Below, piece by piece: positions 15,745 through 25,603 of a DNA stretch of 54,948 bases; positions within the stretch are counted from its first letter, which is position 1; every line of letters begins with the position of its first letter. Below the pieces are notes generated by a model. The model worked only from the letters and a program-made list of their open reading frames with translations, was not told the DNA's origin and made no database searches. Made by a program: the position numbers and the translations under genes. This stretch comes from Bacillus aerolatus (lineage in GTDB: Bacteria; Bacillota; Bacilli; Bacillales; Domibacillaceae). The stretch covers positions 1 through 54,948 of the forward strand of contig NZ_WEIO01000014.1 of the NCBI RefSeq assembly GCF_009183655.1. The letters are read 5' to 3'.

Positions 15745-17004
15745 TTACGGCTTATATCTTTGCGAATTTTCTCCGTTTACTATCATTTCGCCGTCAATGT
15801 TAAACTTCGCAACTTCGCCGCCTTCCAATGCATAATTCGTAACATTGTCGCCGTAAGTAACAATGTCACCATGAATGGTCAAGCTTTCAACTTTGCCACC
15901 TGTTTTAATACTTATTGCATTTGCTGCAAGCTCCGTTATTACGCCTTTAACTAATGAATTACCTACAGATCCATATGTTGTTACATTTTCTTCAACAGTC
16001 ATATTTCCAATGGGTTTGCTGACTTGTATGCCTATTGAGCCGTCACCATGGGTTGTAATGGATTTAAACTTAATATTTTCAACCGTACCGTCATATTGGT
16101 TAAAACCCCTAGCACCTAACCCATATGTAGTAATATCTTGTGCCATGAAATCTTTTACTGTGCCAAAGTTCACAAATCCTATACCGCTTGGGCCATAAGA
16201 TACGATTTGATCATTGCTAACCCATTTTTCAACTTTGCCCCACGTATCCAGAACCATGTCATTCACACCGTAAGTCACAAGTTCGCCATGATGTTCAACT
16301 GTTTTTGCCTCAACACCATAAACAATGAAAACAGCAGCGGTAATGATATCGGCTGTTCCATAGGGTAACATACCATTCGAATACACAGCTCCTGTGGTTA
16401 GTGTTTCCAAATTAACTTTGCCACCTTCATCGCCAAAACCACAAACAAAAATGCCTGAGCCAATAACCGGAGCATTTTTAAAGCCGATGCTGATATTTGT
16501 TAATTTACAATCAATCCTGCTGCTTTCGTCAGAATTAAAATTATATACAGTCAGTGCCCCTTGGTAGACATTCACGCCATACTTTTGTGGCTGCTCGCTG
16601 TAATGTCTTGAATCGCAAGAATTGATGTGTATATTATTCGCATTAAGGTTGATCTTGTCTGTTCCTTGCCTAGAAATAATTGAAACCTGCCCTGTAATAT
16701 TCAAATTTTCAAGGACAATATTCCCCATATCTGGAATGCCGTAAACCGTATATATTGCTCGGTTCGTTTGCTTTGTCATAACTGTTAGGTTTGAGATGGT
16801 ATTGTCGCGAGTCACACCAAAACCATCGCTATTGTTAAAGCTCACCATACATGAATCGCTACTTTTTCCTGTTAATTTGTAGCCTTCAGGTAAAGTAATG
16901 GAATGAGGGGACAGTATTGATGTTTCTATCTCCAAAACTTGTGGTATATTTTCCGAAATGGCTTGTATCAATTCTAAAAGTGTAGTTACTTTTGTTATTT
17001 TCAT
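15745..17004 (-). CDS. Predicted right-handed beta-helix protein of unknown function
   Basis: A 419-aa protein with no signal peptide or membrane segment. From about residue 60 onward it shows short beta-strand coils, and in the C-terminal half a clear ~25-30-residue repeat of the form '(I/V)xTYG....G......G.V....' : ELVTYGVND, QIVSYGPSG, DITTYGLGA, SITTHGDGS, NVTTYGSVG, DIVTYGDNV. This is typical of a parallel beta-helix stack. I do not recognise an enzyme active site. It has a good ribosome site (aaaggga). It forms a two-gene unit with a (now broken) pirin gene, so a function together with a cupin/quinone-type enzyme is possible. Confidence 0.7.
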   Translation of the reverse strand: MKITKVTTLLELIQAISENIPQVLEIETSILSPHSITLPEGYKLTGKSSDSCMVSFNNSDGFGVTRDNTISNLTVMTKQTNRAIYTVYGIPDMGNIVLENLNITGQVSIISRQGTDKINLNANNIHINSCDSRHYSEQPQKYGVNVYQGALTVYNFNSDESSRIDCKLTNISIGFKNAPVIGSGIFVCGFGDEGGKVNLETLTTGAVYSNGMLPYGTADIITAAVFIVYGVEAKTVEHHGELVTYGVNDMVLDTWGKVEKWVSNDQIVSYGPSGIGFVNFGTVKDFMAQDITTYGLGARGFNQYDGTVENIKFKSITTHGDGSIGIQVSKPIGNMTVEENVTTYGSVGNSLVKGVITELAANAISIKTGGKVESLTIHGDIVTYGDNVTNYALEGGEVAKFNIDGEMIVNGENSQRYKP

Positions 17005-17153
17005 TTTAGAATTCTCCCTTTAATTTATCTTCAAGATCATTTTCTTCGGTTACAATCCCGCCGTCATTTACTTAAGCCATATATTTGCGGATATAAATAA
17101 AAACTATTCCCATCCTTTGTCTAATAACTCCGCATAAGTCACTCTGAAGTTAT

Positions 17154-17702
17154 CTATCGTAAAGTTTTTAGTGCACCACTCCAGGCAATAACTTGGTCAA
17201 GCATAGCATTTACATTTTTAGGGTGGTATTCAGCTGGTTTGAAAACACTTCCGTTTTCAAAATCTGTAAATAATGACAATGTTGGATGTACACGAACATC
17301 CGCTACTAGTAATTCTCCTAAAATTCCGCGTAAATGTTCAGCTGCACGAGCACCGCCAGTTGAACCATAGCTTACAATACCAGCAGCTTTATTATTCCAT
17401 TCGTCACGAGCTGAATCTAATGCATTTTTTAATGCACCTGTGATGCTATGATTATATTCTGCCACAATAAACACAAACCCATCTAAATTAGTAAGCTTTT
17501 CTGACCAAGCTTTTAACCCTGGTTCTTCACCAGAAGTTGTAAACACAAATGGCAAGTTGAACTCCGCAATATCTACAATTTCATATTCGGCGTCTCCTCG
17601 TTTATCCGCAATATCTTTTACCCATTCTCCAACTTGAGGGCTCACTCGACCTTGACGTGTACTACCTAAAATAATTCCTATTTTTAGTTTTTCATTTGTC
17701 AT
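17154..17702 (-). CDS. NADPH-dependent FMN reductase
   Basis: A 182-aa flavodoxin-like reductase. The phosphate-binding loop ILGSTRQGRVS (about 10-20), the AEYNHSITGALKNALD segment (about 83-98) and GSTGGARAAEHLR (about 112-124) are standard for this family (azoreductase or quinone reductase related). The start has an aaggagg site. The C-terminus WSGALKTLR is typical. It may belong with the pirin, DoxX and dioxygenase genes of this window in quinone or electrophile defence, but it is transcribed alone. Confidence 0.88.
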   Translation of the reverse strand: MTNEKLKIGIILGSTRQGRVSPQVGEWVKDIADKRGDAEYEIVDIAEFNLPFVFTTSGEEPGLKAWSEKLTNLDGFVFIVAEYNHSITGALKNALDSARDEWNNKAAGIVSYGSTGGARAAEHLRGILGELLVADVRVHPTLSLFTDFENGSVFKPAEYHPKNVNAMLDQVIAWSGALKTLR

Positions 17703-17820
17703 TGGTTCTTCCTCCTTAGTAGATGTTTAGAAAAAATCTCCAAAAACCCCATTCTATCCACCACCATTTTTTTCTTTATTAGAATGAACGAACCAATGAA
17801 ACACTATACAAAAAAGTTCC

Positions 17821-18012
17821 TTGAATTCAGTTATTGTACATGGGAACGGCGATAAAGAAAGGGAAGTGTACTTTAATACCCGTTGCTCCATTTGGTTAAA
17901 AAGGTATCTAGATGAGCGAGATGATGAGGATTCCTGTTTGTTTATTACGGCAAGAAGGGCAAAAAGGCGTGTCTTTTTGTTATCGGGCCATTTAATGGAA
18001 CTACGCCTTTAA
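17821..18012 (+). pseudogene. Tyrosine recombinase (XerC/D-like integrase) fragment
   Basis: The frame reads VIVHGNGDKEREVYFNTRCSIWLKRYLDERDDEDSCLFITARR, which fits the middle of the catalytic domain of XerC/D-type recombinases (the 'GKGNKERxV' hairpin region). The upstream Arg-containing part and the downstream HxxR and Tyr parts are missing, and after ITARR the reading frame degenerates. It is therefore a small relic of an integrase or mobile element. Confidence 0.7.
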
Positions 18013-18212
18013 AGGAATTTGGATTTAATGTTAAAGTATAAGACAGATCGGAAGGCTGTTGCTTAAACTAATAGGAGTCTAAGTGAGGAAATCATTGGAG
18101 TTTATTACAGTTTTTATACGTCTTATTGGTAATATAGTAGGTAAAGTGAATACTCTATACAAACCTAGTTAACACAATTCAGCTAAAAGAACTAAAAGAG
18201 TATTGAGACATT

Positions 18213-18268
18213 AAAATGTACCCTATGGAGTAGACACTTTAAGAGGCTGTCCTATAGGGTACATTTTA
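18213..18268. repeat. Inverted repeat resembling two fused IS3-type ends; also a terminator
   Basis: The arms aaaatgtaccctat / atagggtacatttt enclose ggagtagacactttaagagg. The left half TGTACCCTATGGAGTAGAC resembles an IS terminal repeat, and a related end is present at 31758. The structure would also terminate transcription of the nucleoside operon on the minus strand (T run 'tttta'). Whether it is an IS relic or simply a terminator is uncertain. Confidence 0.5.
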
Positions 18269-18324
18269 TTTTCCGATGCTTCTTTTTTTAAACTAATTTT
18301 TTGCTGCACATAACATCTTTTCTA

Positions 18325-19539
18325 TTAAATCAACATACCAGCAATCGCAGCACTTAACAGATTAGCCAAGGTTGCAGCTATAATCGCTCGTAATCCCAGC
18401 TCGGCAATATCGTGTCTTCTTGACGGCGCCATTTCTCCTAATCCGCCGATTAACATTGCAATTGCTGCAAGGTTTGCAAATCCACAAAGTGCAAAACTAA
18501 TCATTGCTACACTTTTAGGTGATAGGTTAGCTATTTCAGGGGCAAATGAAGTATAGGCAACAAATTCGTTCAGTACAAACTTCTGTCCAATAAAAGAGGC
18601 TGCCTTTAATGCTTCATCCCACGGAATTCCAATGAGGAAGGCAAGTGGAAAGAATAGATAGCCTAATATCTGTTCCAGCGTTAAAGATTCATATCCAAAG
18701 ATTCCGCCAATTGCTCCAATAATCGTATTAATTAAAAAGATAAGGGAGATAAAAGCAAGTAACAATGCGCCTACACTTACCGCTATTTTTAATCCGTCCA
18801 TAGCCCCGCGGGATGCCGCGTCGATGACATTTCTTGATTCCTCGTCTTTGACCATTTGAACACGTTCGTCCGTATTTAGTTGTTCTGTTTGGGGAACGAT
18901 TATTTTTGCAAATAACAATCCCGCCGGAGCGCCCATAAAAGCTGCAGCTAACAAATAATCTAGCGGAACACCCAGCATAGCATATCCGCCTAAAACAGCC
19001 CCTGACACGCAGGCCATTCCCCCTACCATGACGGCAAATAATTCTGATTTGGTCATTTTCTCAATATAAGGTTTGACTACCAATGGAGCTTCAGTTGGAC
19101 CAAGAAAAATATTTGCAGCAGCTGACATAGATTCAGGCTCACTTGTCTTAAGGGCTTTTGCCAAAAGTCCACCGATGATCTTAGTTGCAAACTGCATAAC
19201 CCCAAGATAATAAAGAACAGATATTAATGAGGCAAAGAAAATGATAATAGGTAGCACTTGTAATGCAAAGGTAAAACCTGCGTTTTCTGTGTTCAGAACT
19301 CCTCCAAACAAGAACTGAATTCCAGCATTGGATGAGTCAATCACTTTTTGAACAATCCCTGAAAGGAATTGCAAAATCTTTCTTCCGAATTCCCATTTCA
19401 ACACAATAAAAGCAAAAATGAGTTGGATGGCTAAAGCGCCAATAACGGTTCTTGGATTGATGGATTTACGTGCTGTCGATAATGCTAATGCAATTGCTAA
19501 AATGCCGATTATTCCTATGATGCCCCAGATGTATTGCAT
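18325..19539 (-). CDS. Concentrative nucleoside transporter, NupC family
   Basis: A 404-aa membrane protein with the NupC/CNT layout: an N-terminal helical region, a gate region, and the conserved core (FLGPTEAPLVVKPYIEKMTKSELFAVMVGGMACVSG) and C-terminal NEFVAY...SPKSVAMISFALCGFANLAAIAM. It imports nucleosides with Na+ or H+. Length fits CNT bacterial members (~400 aa). It is the last gene of the riboswitch-led operon, so it feeds substrate to the two nucleoside hydrolases encoded upstream. Ribosome site gggagagg. Confidence 0.92.
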   Translation of the reverse strand: MQYIWGIIGIIGILAIALALSTARKSINPRTVIGALAIQLIFAFIVLKWEFGRKILQFLSGIVQKVIDSSNAGIQFLFGGVLNTENAGFTFALQVLPIIIFFASLISVLYYLGVMQFATKIIGGLLAKALKTSEPESMSAAANIFLGPTEAPLVVKPYIEKMTKSELFAVMVGGMACVSGAVLGGYAMLGVPLDYLLAAAFMGAPAGLLFAKIIVPQTEQLNTDERVQMVKDEESRNVIDAASRGAMDGLKIAVSVGALLLAFISLIFLINTIIGAIGGIFGYESLTLEQILGYLFFPLAFLIGIPWDEALKAASFIGQKFVLNEFVAYTSFAPEIANLSPKSVAMISFALCGFANLAAIAMLIGGLGEMAPSRRHDIAELGLRAIIAATLANLLSAAIAGMLI

Positions 19540-19596
19540 AGTTCCTCTCCCGTCATGGTAAATAAAATAAATAGAAATAATATTTTAATAGCCAGT

Positions 19597-20553
19597 TTAT
19601 TGTATTGAACGCAATACATCGAAAAGCATCGCTTTAAAAGCATCACGGTCAATCGCTTCACAAACACGAACATTTTTTGTACGTTCAAGACGGTTATTGA
19701 TATCCACAAGACTGTACCCTCTTGTTAGTTCGCCAACTAATTCAATATCTACATGATAAAGATTAGATTTGGTCATTATTTCTTCATTTGCTGCAACTGC
19801 AGCTAAAAGTGTATCTGGATGTGTAGTACCATTTAATTGGTGTACATTTTTATTAAACTTCATAACAACCCTATTGACATCAGTGAAAAACTTTGACCCT
19901 TTTGTTGTTAATGCCGCAATGTCTTTGTGGTCATTGTCATCCATAATTGAATATTTTGTACACATTTCCCAACCAACCATTGTGATTGGAATACCTGAAT
20001 GAAGTACAATTTTTGCAGCTTCAGGATCAACCCAGAAATTATATTCCGCACTTGGGGTAATATTTCCTAAGGCATTATTCGTTCCGCCCATAATATAGAG
20101 ATGAGGGATTTTGGGAACGATTGTTGGATCTTTTTTAATTGCCATTGCAATATTCGTTAACGGTGCAATCGCTAATAAATGAATATCTCCCGGGTATTTA
20201 TGAACTGTTTCTATAAGGAAATCAACTGCATGCCCGTCAGTAGGACGCTGGACCGATTTTTCAAAAAACGAATCGCCCATTCCATCTTTTCCGTGAACAT
20301 CTTCTACTGTTCGATGCTGCTTTTCGCCCAGCCCCATTAACGGACGCTCACAACCCTTATATACCGGTACTTGTCCACTTTTACCAGCCACTTGAATAGT
20401 GTACAGTGCATTTTCTACCTGCTGATCAAATTGAACATTACCACCAGTTATCATAATTCCTTCAACCTGAAAATAGTGAAGAGCTGTTAATATGGCAATC
20501 GTATCATCGCCGGCTGTATCGGTATCAATAATAGCCCGTTTTTTCCCTATCAT
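19597..20553 (-). CDS. Inosine/uridine-preferring nucleoside hydrolase (copy 2)
   Basis: A 318-aa hydrolase that splits the N-glycosidic bond of nucleosides. The Ca2+/ribose-binding motif IDTDTAGDDTIAIL at 9-22 (DxDxxxDD) is intact. Further family segments are LAIAPLTNIAMAI, LYIMGGTNN, AEYNFWVDPEAA and the late Asp/His region. The ATG overlaps the stop of the preceding hydrolase by 4 bp (ATGA). It shares only moderate similarity with its neighbour, so the two probably differ in substrate preference. Confidence 0.9.
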   Translation of the reverse strand: MIGKKRAIIDTDTAGDDTIAILTALHYFQVEGIMITGGNVQFDQQVENALYTIQVAGKSGQVPVYKGCERPLMGLGEKQHRTVEDVHGKDGMGDSFFEKSVQRPTDGHAVDFLIETVHKYPGDIHLLAIAPLTNIAMAIKKDPTIVPKIPHLYIMGGTNNALGNITPSAEYNFWVDPEAAKIVLHSGIPITMVGWEMCTKYSIMDDNDHKDIAALTTKGSKFFTDVNRVVMKFNKNVHQLNGTTHPDTLLAAVAANEEIMTKSNLYHVDIELVGELTRGYSLVDINNRLERTKNVRVCEAIDRDAFKAMLFDVLRSIQ

Positions 20554-21506
20554 TGAGAATTCTCCTCGGTTACTTGCTTAGCTAATTCCGTCATGTAATC
20601 GAAGAAAGCATCGCGATTCACGTCATAAACTACATTCACCGGTCGGCCATCAGGCGTTTCAACTGTACGTCCTTGACTTGGTCCATCTGTGATAACAACG
20701 CTATTAACCGTTTGTACCTTAACAAGATCACTCTTGCCAACAAATGCAGTCGTTAACACGTCCCATAAATAGTAGGTAGAATTTGTTGAAAAATGAACAA
20801 GGGGTGGCACCATAGCATAACATTGGCCGAGGAAATCAACCCCAATATATTTACGCTCTTTTGCCCAGCGTTCACGCACATCCAAGGTTAAAGGTACTTG
20901 ATTTGTGCTTTCAAGCGCGACTAAATCAATTTCTATGTTAGTTTCCCATACTCGAGCAGCGGCTTCCGGATCCCAAAACACATTCCATTCGGCCGTTCCA
21001 TCATGTTCAGGTTCGTGAACATTTCCAGCCTCTCGAAAAGTGCCGCCCATCCAAACGAGTCTTTCGATTTTCTCTTCAATATCTGGAGCTGCATCCAATG
21101 CACGAGCAAGGTCAGTAAGAGGTCCTGTGAATAATAAAGTTGTTTTTTCGGTGGTATTTCGAATAGCATCTATCATATGAAGATGTGCCGGATTTTCTGC
21201 TACTGGTGTGATAATTTTTCCATATTCGTTTAAAATTGGTAGTGCATCTACATAAAAAGCGTGCATTCGCCAATCTTTTGGAAAAGGGTTTTTTCCGCGT
21301 GAATTTGACTCAGCTACGTCGAGGCCGCCGTTTCCAAAGCGGTCGATAATTTTTCGGCTTGCAAATACCGCTGGCTCTAAATAACAATCAGCCGGAATAA
21401 CCGATACACCTGTCAATTCGACATTATCCATTTTAAGTAATAAAAATAATGAAATAAGATCATCGACCCCGCCGTCATGATTAAAATAAATATGTTTTTT
21501 CGTCAC
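20550..21506 (-). CDS. Nucleoside hydrolase (copy 1), divergent active-site motif
   Basis: A 318-aa member of the same hydrolase family. The N-terminal metal motif reads FNHDGGVDDLISLF (HDGGVDD in place of DxDxxxDD), so the first Asp of the usual motif is Asn or His. Other family segments are present (LFTGPLTDLARAL, RLVWMGGTF, AEWNVFWDPEAAARV). The start is GTG 21506 with aaagga upstream. It is the first gene after the guanine riboswitch. The changed motif suggests altered chemistry or substrate. Confidence 0.85.
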   Translation of the reverse strand: MTKKHIYFNHDGGVDDLISLFLLLKMDNVELTGVSVIPADCYLEPAVFASRKIIDRFGNGGLDVAESNSRGKNPFPKDWRMHAFYVDALPILNEYGKIITPVAENPAHLHMIDAIRNTTEKTTLLFTGPLTDLARALDAAPDIEEKIERLVWMGGTFREAGNVHEPEHDGTAEWNVFWDPEAAARVWETNIEIDLVALESTNQVPLTLDVRERWAKERKYIGVDFLGQCYAMVPPLVHFSTNSTYYLWDVLTTAFVGKSDLVKVQTVNSVVITDGPSQGRTVETPDGRPVNVVYDVNRDAFFDYMTELAKQVTEENSQ

Positions 21507-21776
21507 TCCAAATTCGCATCCTTTTCATTAAAAATTGTTTATATGAATATTCGATTATAAAAGGGCTGGTTCACTGCCATGTTTTTGATTTAAAACTTTG
21601 TAAGGCAATCAATGATCTTGAAGTGTTCCCTTTCCAAAACAGTTTCCTAGTGTAGTCTCCCGATTCCATGGATAGATATTCGTATCCCCCCCATCTCTCC
21701 AAGGGTATTTAACAAGATCTAGGGTGTTCATATGAGTGCCAAAACTTCGCTTCCCTCTTACAGTTCGAGTGAAATG

Positions 21777-21808
21777 CAAAAAAACCCGGATATATACCTA
21801 CCCAGGTT
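21777..21808 (-). terminator. Riboswitch-controlled terminator
   Basis: On the minus strand AACCTGG / CCGGGTT with a 12-nt loop is followed by seven T. It lies between the aptamer and the first nucleoside hydrolase gene, as expected for transcription attenuation. Aptamer bases CTACC...GGT could pair with ACC...GGTAG of the terminator 5' side, giving a plausible antiterminator (inference). Confidence 0.7.
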
Positions 21809-21865
21809 ACGGATTTACATTTAGAAATAATGGAATGTATTTAATAGAAAATACGAGTTTCCAGT

Positions 21866-21950
21866 CATTCCTTCATGTAGTCCGGTAGTTTACGGTTACC
21901 AGGTAGAGACGCTTAAGCCATATTCCTAAGCATATACATTCAATAAGCTT
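21866..21950 (-). promoter_or_regulatory. Guanine-class purine riboswitch aptamer
   Basis: On the minus strand the conserved parts appear in order: J1/2 'tatat', P2 gcttag/cttaagc with loop containing ATATGG, J2/3 'gtctctacc', P3 ctggta/taccgg with loop CCGTAAA, then 'ggacta' of J3/1. The base that sets ligand choice is C (GACTA), as in guanine/hypoxanthine sensors; adenine sensors have U. P1 is weak (atgta/tacat). It is upstream of the hydrolase-transporter operon, so purine excess should shut down nucleoside salvage. Confidence 0.85.
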
Positions 21951-21995
21951 CTATTTGGTTTTTTAGCTCTATATTAATAGCATGAAAGTCTTGAA

Positions 21996-22166
21996 ATGGT
22001 CAACAGAAAATACGAAAGTCTTTATTTTTTGACAATTAAATGTTCGGATATTACTTGCAGATATTTTGAAGTTTTTGCACCAGAACCCTTAAATATAAAA
22101 GCTAGACAAGCACAATTAGTATTAAGACATAGAATTTCAGAGATGGTTTTAGAGTTATTAAATTAA
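21996..22166 (+). other. Short open frame, possible gene remnant (56 aa)
   Basis: From ATG 21996 a frame of 56 codons reads MVNRKYESLYFLTIKCSDIT and continues to a helix-like end VLRHRISEMVLELLN. The amino-acid composition looks protein-like, but there is no ribosome site and no family I recognise. It lies in an 850-bp gap otherwise holding only the riboswitch leader on the other strand. It may be a decayed gene end. Confidence 0.25.
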
Positions 22167-22356
22167 AGGGCTCATTTCAGGAGTTAGAAGTGTGCTCTTT
22201 CTTTATGTATAGGGCCAGATTGTAGGGGAATGGATTTACTTAATCATATAATTTATCGTAAACTGAATTCACACAGCTATTTAAACGATTTATTATAAAA
22301 CAAATATTTATATATACTTAAACATTAGGAGAAAAAACAATAAGGGGGAAACTAAC

Positions 22357-22938
<582 letters not shown>

Positions 22939-23037
22939 ATTTTGCACAGACAGCTGCATTTGAATTTGAGAACGAATCACCTAGGGAAAGGCTTTCATTT
23001 CATTCTTCAACTATCGGGCGCTGTTATGAAGTAACTA

Positions 23038-23080
23038 AAGCCTAATTTCTCACTTACAACACCGAGAAATTGGGCTTTTT
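23038..23080 (+). terminator. Terminator of the DUF4256 gene
   Basis: The arms aaagcctaatttctc / gagaaattgggcttt are followed by TTTTT. Confidence 0.85.
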
Positions 23081-23287
23081 ACATGTGAATTTCCTTAACG
23101 TTGTAAATGCGGTTTCCTGATGCCATCCCATATGAATAGAGTTGTTTTTTTAAAACTGAATGTGCAAAATAACTCCTAAAGTGACAATTTAAGGCGTGGG
23201 AGAAGAGAAGCATATTTCAAGCTAACAATGTAAATAGTTTGATTCTCATTGTACATACTAAAGATGAGTTTTCAAATAAATGATTTG

Positions 23288-23311
23288 CTTATATAAGTAT
23301 ATTGTTATAAG
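23288..23311. promoter_or_regulatory. Putative ArsR operator
   Basis: A 12-12 imperfect inverted repeat with outer arms cttata / tataag lies 31 bp before the arsR start. ArsR-family operators usually have this form. It overlaps the likely promoter, consistent with autorepression relieved by arsenite. Confidence 0.5.
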
Positions 23312-23342
23312 TTAATTTATGAAATGGGAGGTGTGGATAAAA

Positions 23343-23690
23343 GTGAACGTAAAATCAACAGTAGAAATTGAAACGGCCGCAAACATCTTAAAGTTACTTG
23401 GAGATAAAACGCGATTAACGATGATGAAATTGCTGCAAGTGAATGAATGCTGTGTATGTGAATTTGTAGAAATCTTTAAGATCAGCCAGCCTGCCATCAG
23501 CCAGCATTTGCGTAAGCTGAGGGATGGGGGATTGGTGCAGGAAACACGTCGAGGACAGTGGATTCATTATTCCATCAATAAAGAAAGTGAGCATTATGAT
23601 TTTGTTCAAAGCCTTCTCGATTACCTTCCAGGTCAAGAGAAATATTTAGAAGAGCTTGCAGCGCAAGGTTTGCGTATCATTTGTGATTAA
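23343..23690 (+). CDS. arsR: Arsenical resistance operon repressor ArsR
   Basis: A 115-aa winged-helix repressor with the As(III)-binding motif in LLQVNECCVCEFVEIF (compare ELCVCDL of classical ArsR) and the recognition helix QPAISQHLRKLRDGGLV. The frame opens at ATG 23319, but gggaggtg at 23326-23333 is 9 nt before GTG 23343, which is the better start. It leads the arsR-arsB-arsC operon with 19- and 36-bp gaps. Unlike the sensor at 9975 it has no CLKGC motif, so the two sensors read different metals. Confidence 0.9.
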   Translation: MNVKSTVEIETAANILKLLGDKTRLTMMKLLQVNECCVCEFVEIFKISQPAISQHLRKLRDGGLVQETRRGQWIHYSINKESEHYDFVQSLLDYLPGQEKYLEELAAQGLRIICD

Positions 23691-23709
23691 ATAGGCGGAG
23701 GTTTAGATT

Positions 23710-25008
23710 GTGACATCAATAATATTAGCATCATTGATTTTCTTAGTAACGCTCGTATTAGTTATTTGGCAGCCTAAAAATTTATCGATCGGCTGGTCTG
23801 CCTGCGGAGGAGCGGTACTCGCCTTGTTAGTCGGCGTTGTCGACTTTCAGGATGTGATCGATGTGACTCAAATTGTGTGGAATGCCACGTTAGCTTTTAT
23901 CGCTATCATTATTATTTCATTGATTCTTGATGAAATTGGGTTCTTTGAGTGGGCGGCTTTACATATGGCTCGAGCCGCAAAAGGAAACGGCGTTCGCATG
24001 TTTGTGTATGTATCCATTCTGGGCGCGCTTGTAGCCGCCTTTTTTGCCAACGACGGGGCCGCCTTAATTTTAACACCGATTGTTCTGGCAATGGTTCGGG
24101 CATTGAAGTTTGATGAAGTGATGGTCTTTCCATTTATTATTGCCAGTGGATTTATTGCAGATACGACTTCATTGCCGTTAGTCGTCAGTAACTTAGTCAA
24201 TATCGTATCAGCTGACTTTTTCGGCATTGGATTCGCTGAGTTTGCTGCAAGAATGATCGTGCCAAACTTTTTTTCTTTGGCAGCCAGTATTTTGGTTTTA
24301 TATCTCTTTTTCCGTAAGAGCATTCCGAAAAATTATGATCTCGCACAACTAAAAAAGCCAGTCGAAGCCATTCGGGACGATAAAATGTTTCGGTTGTCCT
24401 GGGGTGTGCTAGGAATTCTGCTGATTGGGTATTTTGCTAGTGAATTTTTCGGTATTCCTGTCTCCGTTATCGCAAGTGTTGTGGCTCTTTTCTTCTTATT
24501 TATGGCAAGAAGAAGTCCGGCAGTCAACACTGTAACAGTGATCAAAGGGGCTCCTTGGGCCATTGTCTTTTTCTCCATTGGCATGTATGTCGTTGTTTAC
24601 AGCTTAAGGAACGTGGGCTTAACGAATGTGTTAGCGGATCTTATCCAGTTGACAGCTGATCAAGGGTTATTTGCGGCTACCATTGGAATGGGATTCATTG
24701 CAGCTATTCTCTCATCAGTCATGAACAATATGCCAACCGTTATGATTGATGCGCTTGCTATTGCAGATACAAATACAAGTGGAGTCATTAGAGAAGCGCT
24801 TATTTATGCCAATGTCATTGGTTCTGATTTAGGTCCGAAAATCACACCGATTGGTTCTCTTGCCACCTTATTGTGGTTACATGTTTTATCCTTGAAAGGG
24901 GTTAAAATTTCATGGGGAACGTACTTTAAAACAGGGATTGTTTTAACTATTCCAACGTTGTTCTTTACATTAGTTGGATTGTATATATGGTTACTGATTA
25001 TTCATTAA
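23710..25008 (+). CDS. arsB: Arsenite efflux membrane protein ArsB
   Basis: A 432-aa integral membrane protein with about 12 membrane segments and ArsB-type signatures: [43 protein letters not shown], and [43 protein letters not shown]. It is of the ArsB (12-TM) type and not Acr3. It exports arsenite or antimonite. The start is GTG with ggcggagg upstream. No arsA ATPase is present, so it works as a proton antiporter. Confidence 0.95.
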   Translation: MTSIILASLIFLVTLVLVIWQPKNLSIGWSACGGAVLALLVGVVDFQDVIDVTQIVWNATLAFIAIIIISLILDEIGFFEWAALHMARAAKGNGVRMFVYVSILGALVAAFFANDGAALILTPIVLAMVRALKFDEVMVFPFIIASGFIADTTSLPLVVSNLVNIVSADFFGIGFAEFAARMIVPNFFSLAASILVLYLFFRKSIPKNYDLAQLKKPVEAIRDDKMFRLSWGVLGILLIGYFASEFFGIPVSVIASVVALFFLFMARRSPAVNTVTVIKGAPWAIVFFSIGMYVVVYSLRNVGLTNVLADLIQLTADQGLFAATIGMGFIAAILSSVMNNMPTVMIDALAIADTNTSGVIREALIYANVIGSDLGPKITPIGSLATLLWLHVLSLKGVKISWGTYFKTGIVLTIPTLFFTLVGLYIWLLIIH

Positions 25009-25044
25009 TAACAACAAACTTACTTTTAAAAGGAGACGAACAAC

Positions 25045-25464
25045 ATGGCTAAAAAAACAATCTATTTCTTATGTACAGGGAATTCTTGCCGCAGCCAAAT
25101 GGCGGAAGGATGGGCAAAAAAACATTTCGGTGATGAGTGGAATGTATATAGTGCAGGGATTGAAGCGCATGGGTTAAATCCGAATGCGGTGAAAGCGATG
25201 AAAGAAGCAGGCATTGATATTTCTAACCAAACGTCAGATATTATTGCCCCTGAGATTTTAAACAATGCCGACTTAGTCGTAACTTTATGCGGGGATGCAG
25301 CGGATAAGTGCCCGATAACACCGCCGCAAGTCAAACGTGAACATTGGGGATTTGACGACCCGGCGAAAGCAGAAGGAACAGAAGAAGAAAAATGGGCTTT
25401 TTTCCAGCGTGTACGTGATGAAATTGGAGAAAGAATGGAACGTTTCGCCAAAACAGGTGAATAA
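25045..25464 (+). CDS. arsC: Arsenate reductase ArsC, thioredoxin-coupled type
   Basis: A 139-aa protein of the low-molecular-weight phosphatase fold. The P-loop [14 protein letters not shown] (nucleophile Cys10) and the two shuttle cysteines in [15 protein letters not shown] (Cys82, Cys89) are all present, which defines the thioredoxin-dependent S. aureus/B. subtilis class. It reduces arsenate to arsenite for export by ArsB. Good ribosome site aaaggaga. A terminator follows. Confidence 0.96.
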   Translation: MAKKTIYFLCTGNSCRSQMAEGWAKKHFGDEWNVYSAGIEAHGLNPNAVKAMKEAGIDISNQTSDIIAPEILNNADLVVTLCGDAADKCPITPPQVKREHWGFDDPAKAEGTEEEKWAFFQRVRDEIGERMERFAKTGE

Positions 25465-25480
25465 TCTTTGAAAAGCACAT

Positions 25481-25512
25481 AAGCCGAGAGTTTCATTTCC
25501 TCTCGGCTTTAA
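25481..25512 (+). terminator. Terminator of the ars operon
   Basis: The arms aagccgagag / ctctcggctt form a stem just past arsC. The T run is short. Confidence 0.75.
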
Positions 25513-25603
25513 AATAAGTACATTCTTATAAGATTATGCGACATATGTAAATACTATATTGTGATTTGAACAATAGTCCACGGATTAAAAATTTAGAATC
25601 GAT

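Noticed and set aside
17100-17160. The frame TIDNFRVTYAELLDKGWE just after the FMN reductase, as a frameshifted extension.
   Set aside because: The reductase already ends with a family-typical WSGALKTLR, so the extra frame is more likely chance or an unrelated relic.
23868-24323. A 151-codon frame opposite to arsB.
   Set aside because: Antisense shadow of a clear membrane transporter gene.
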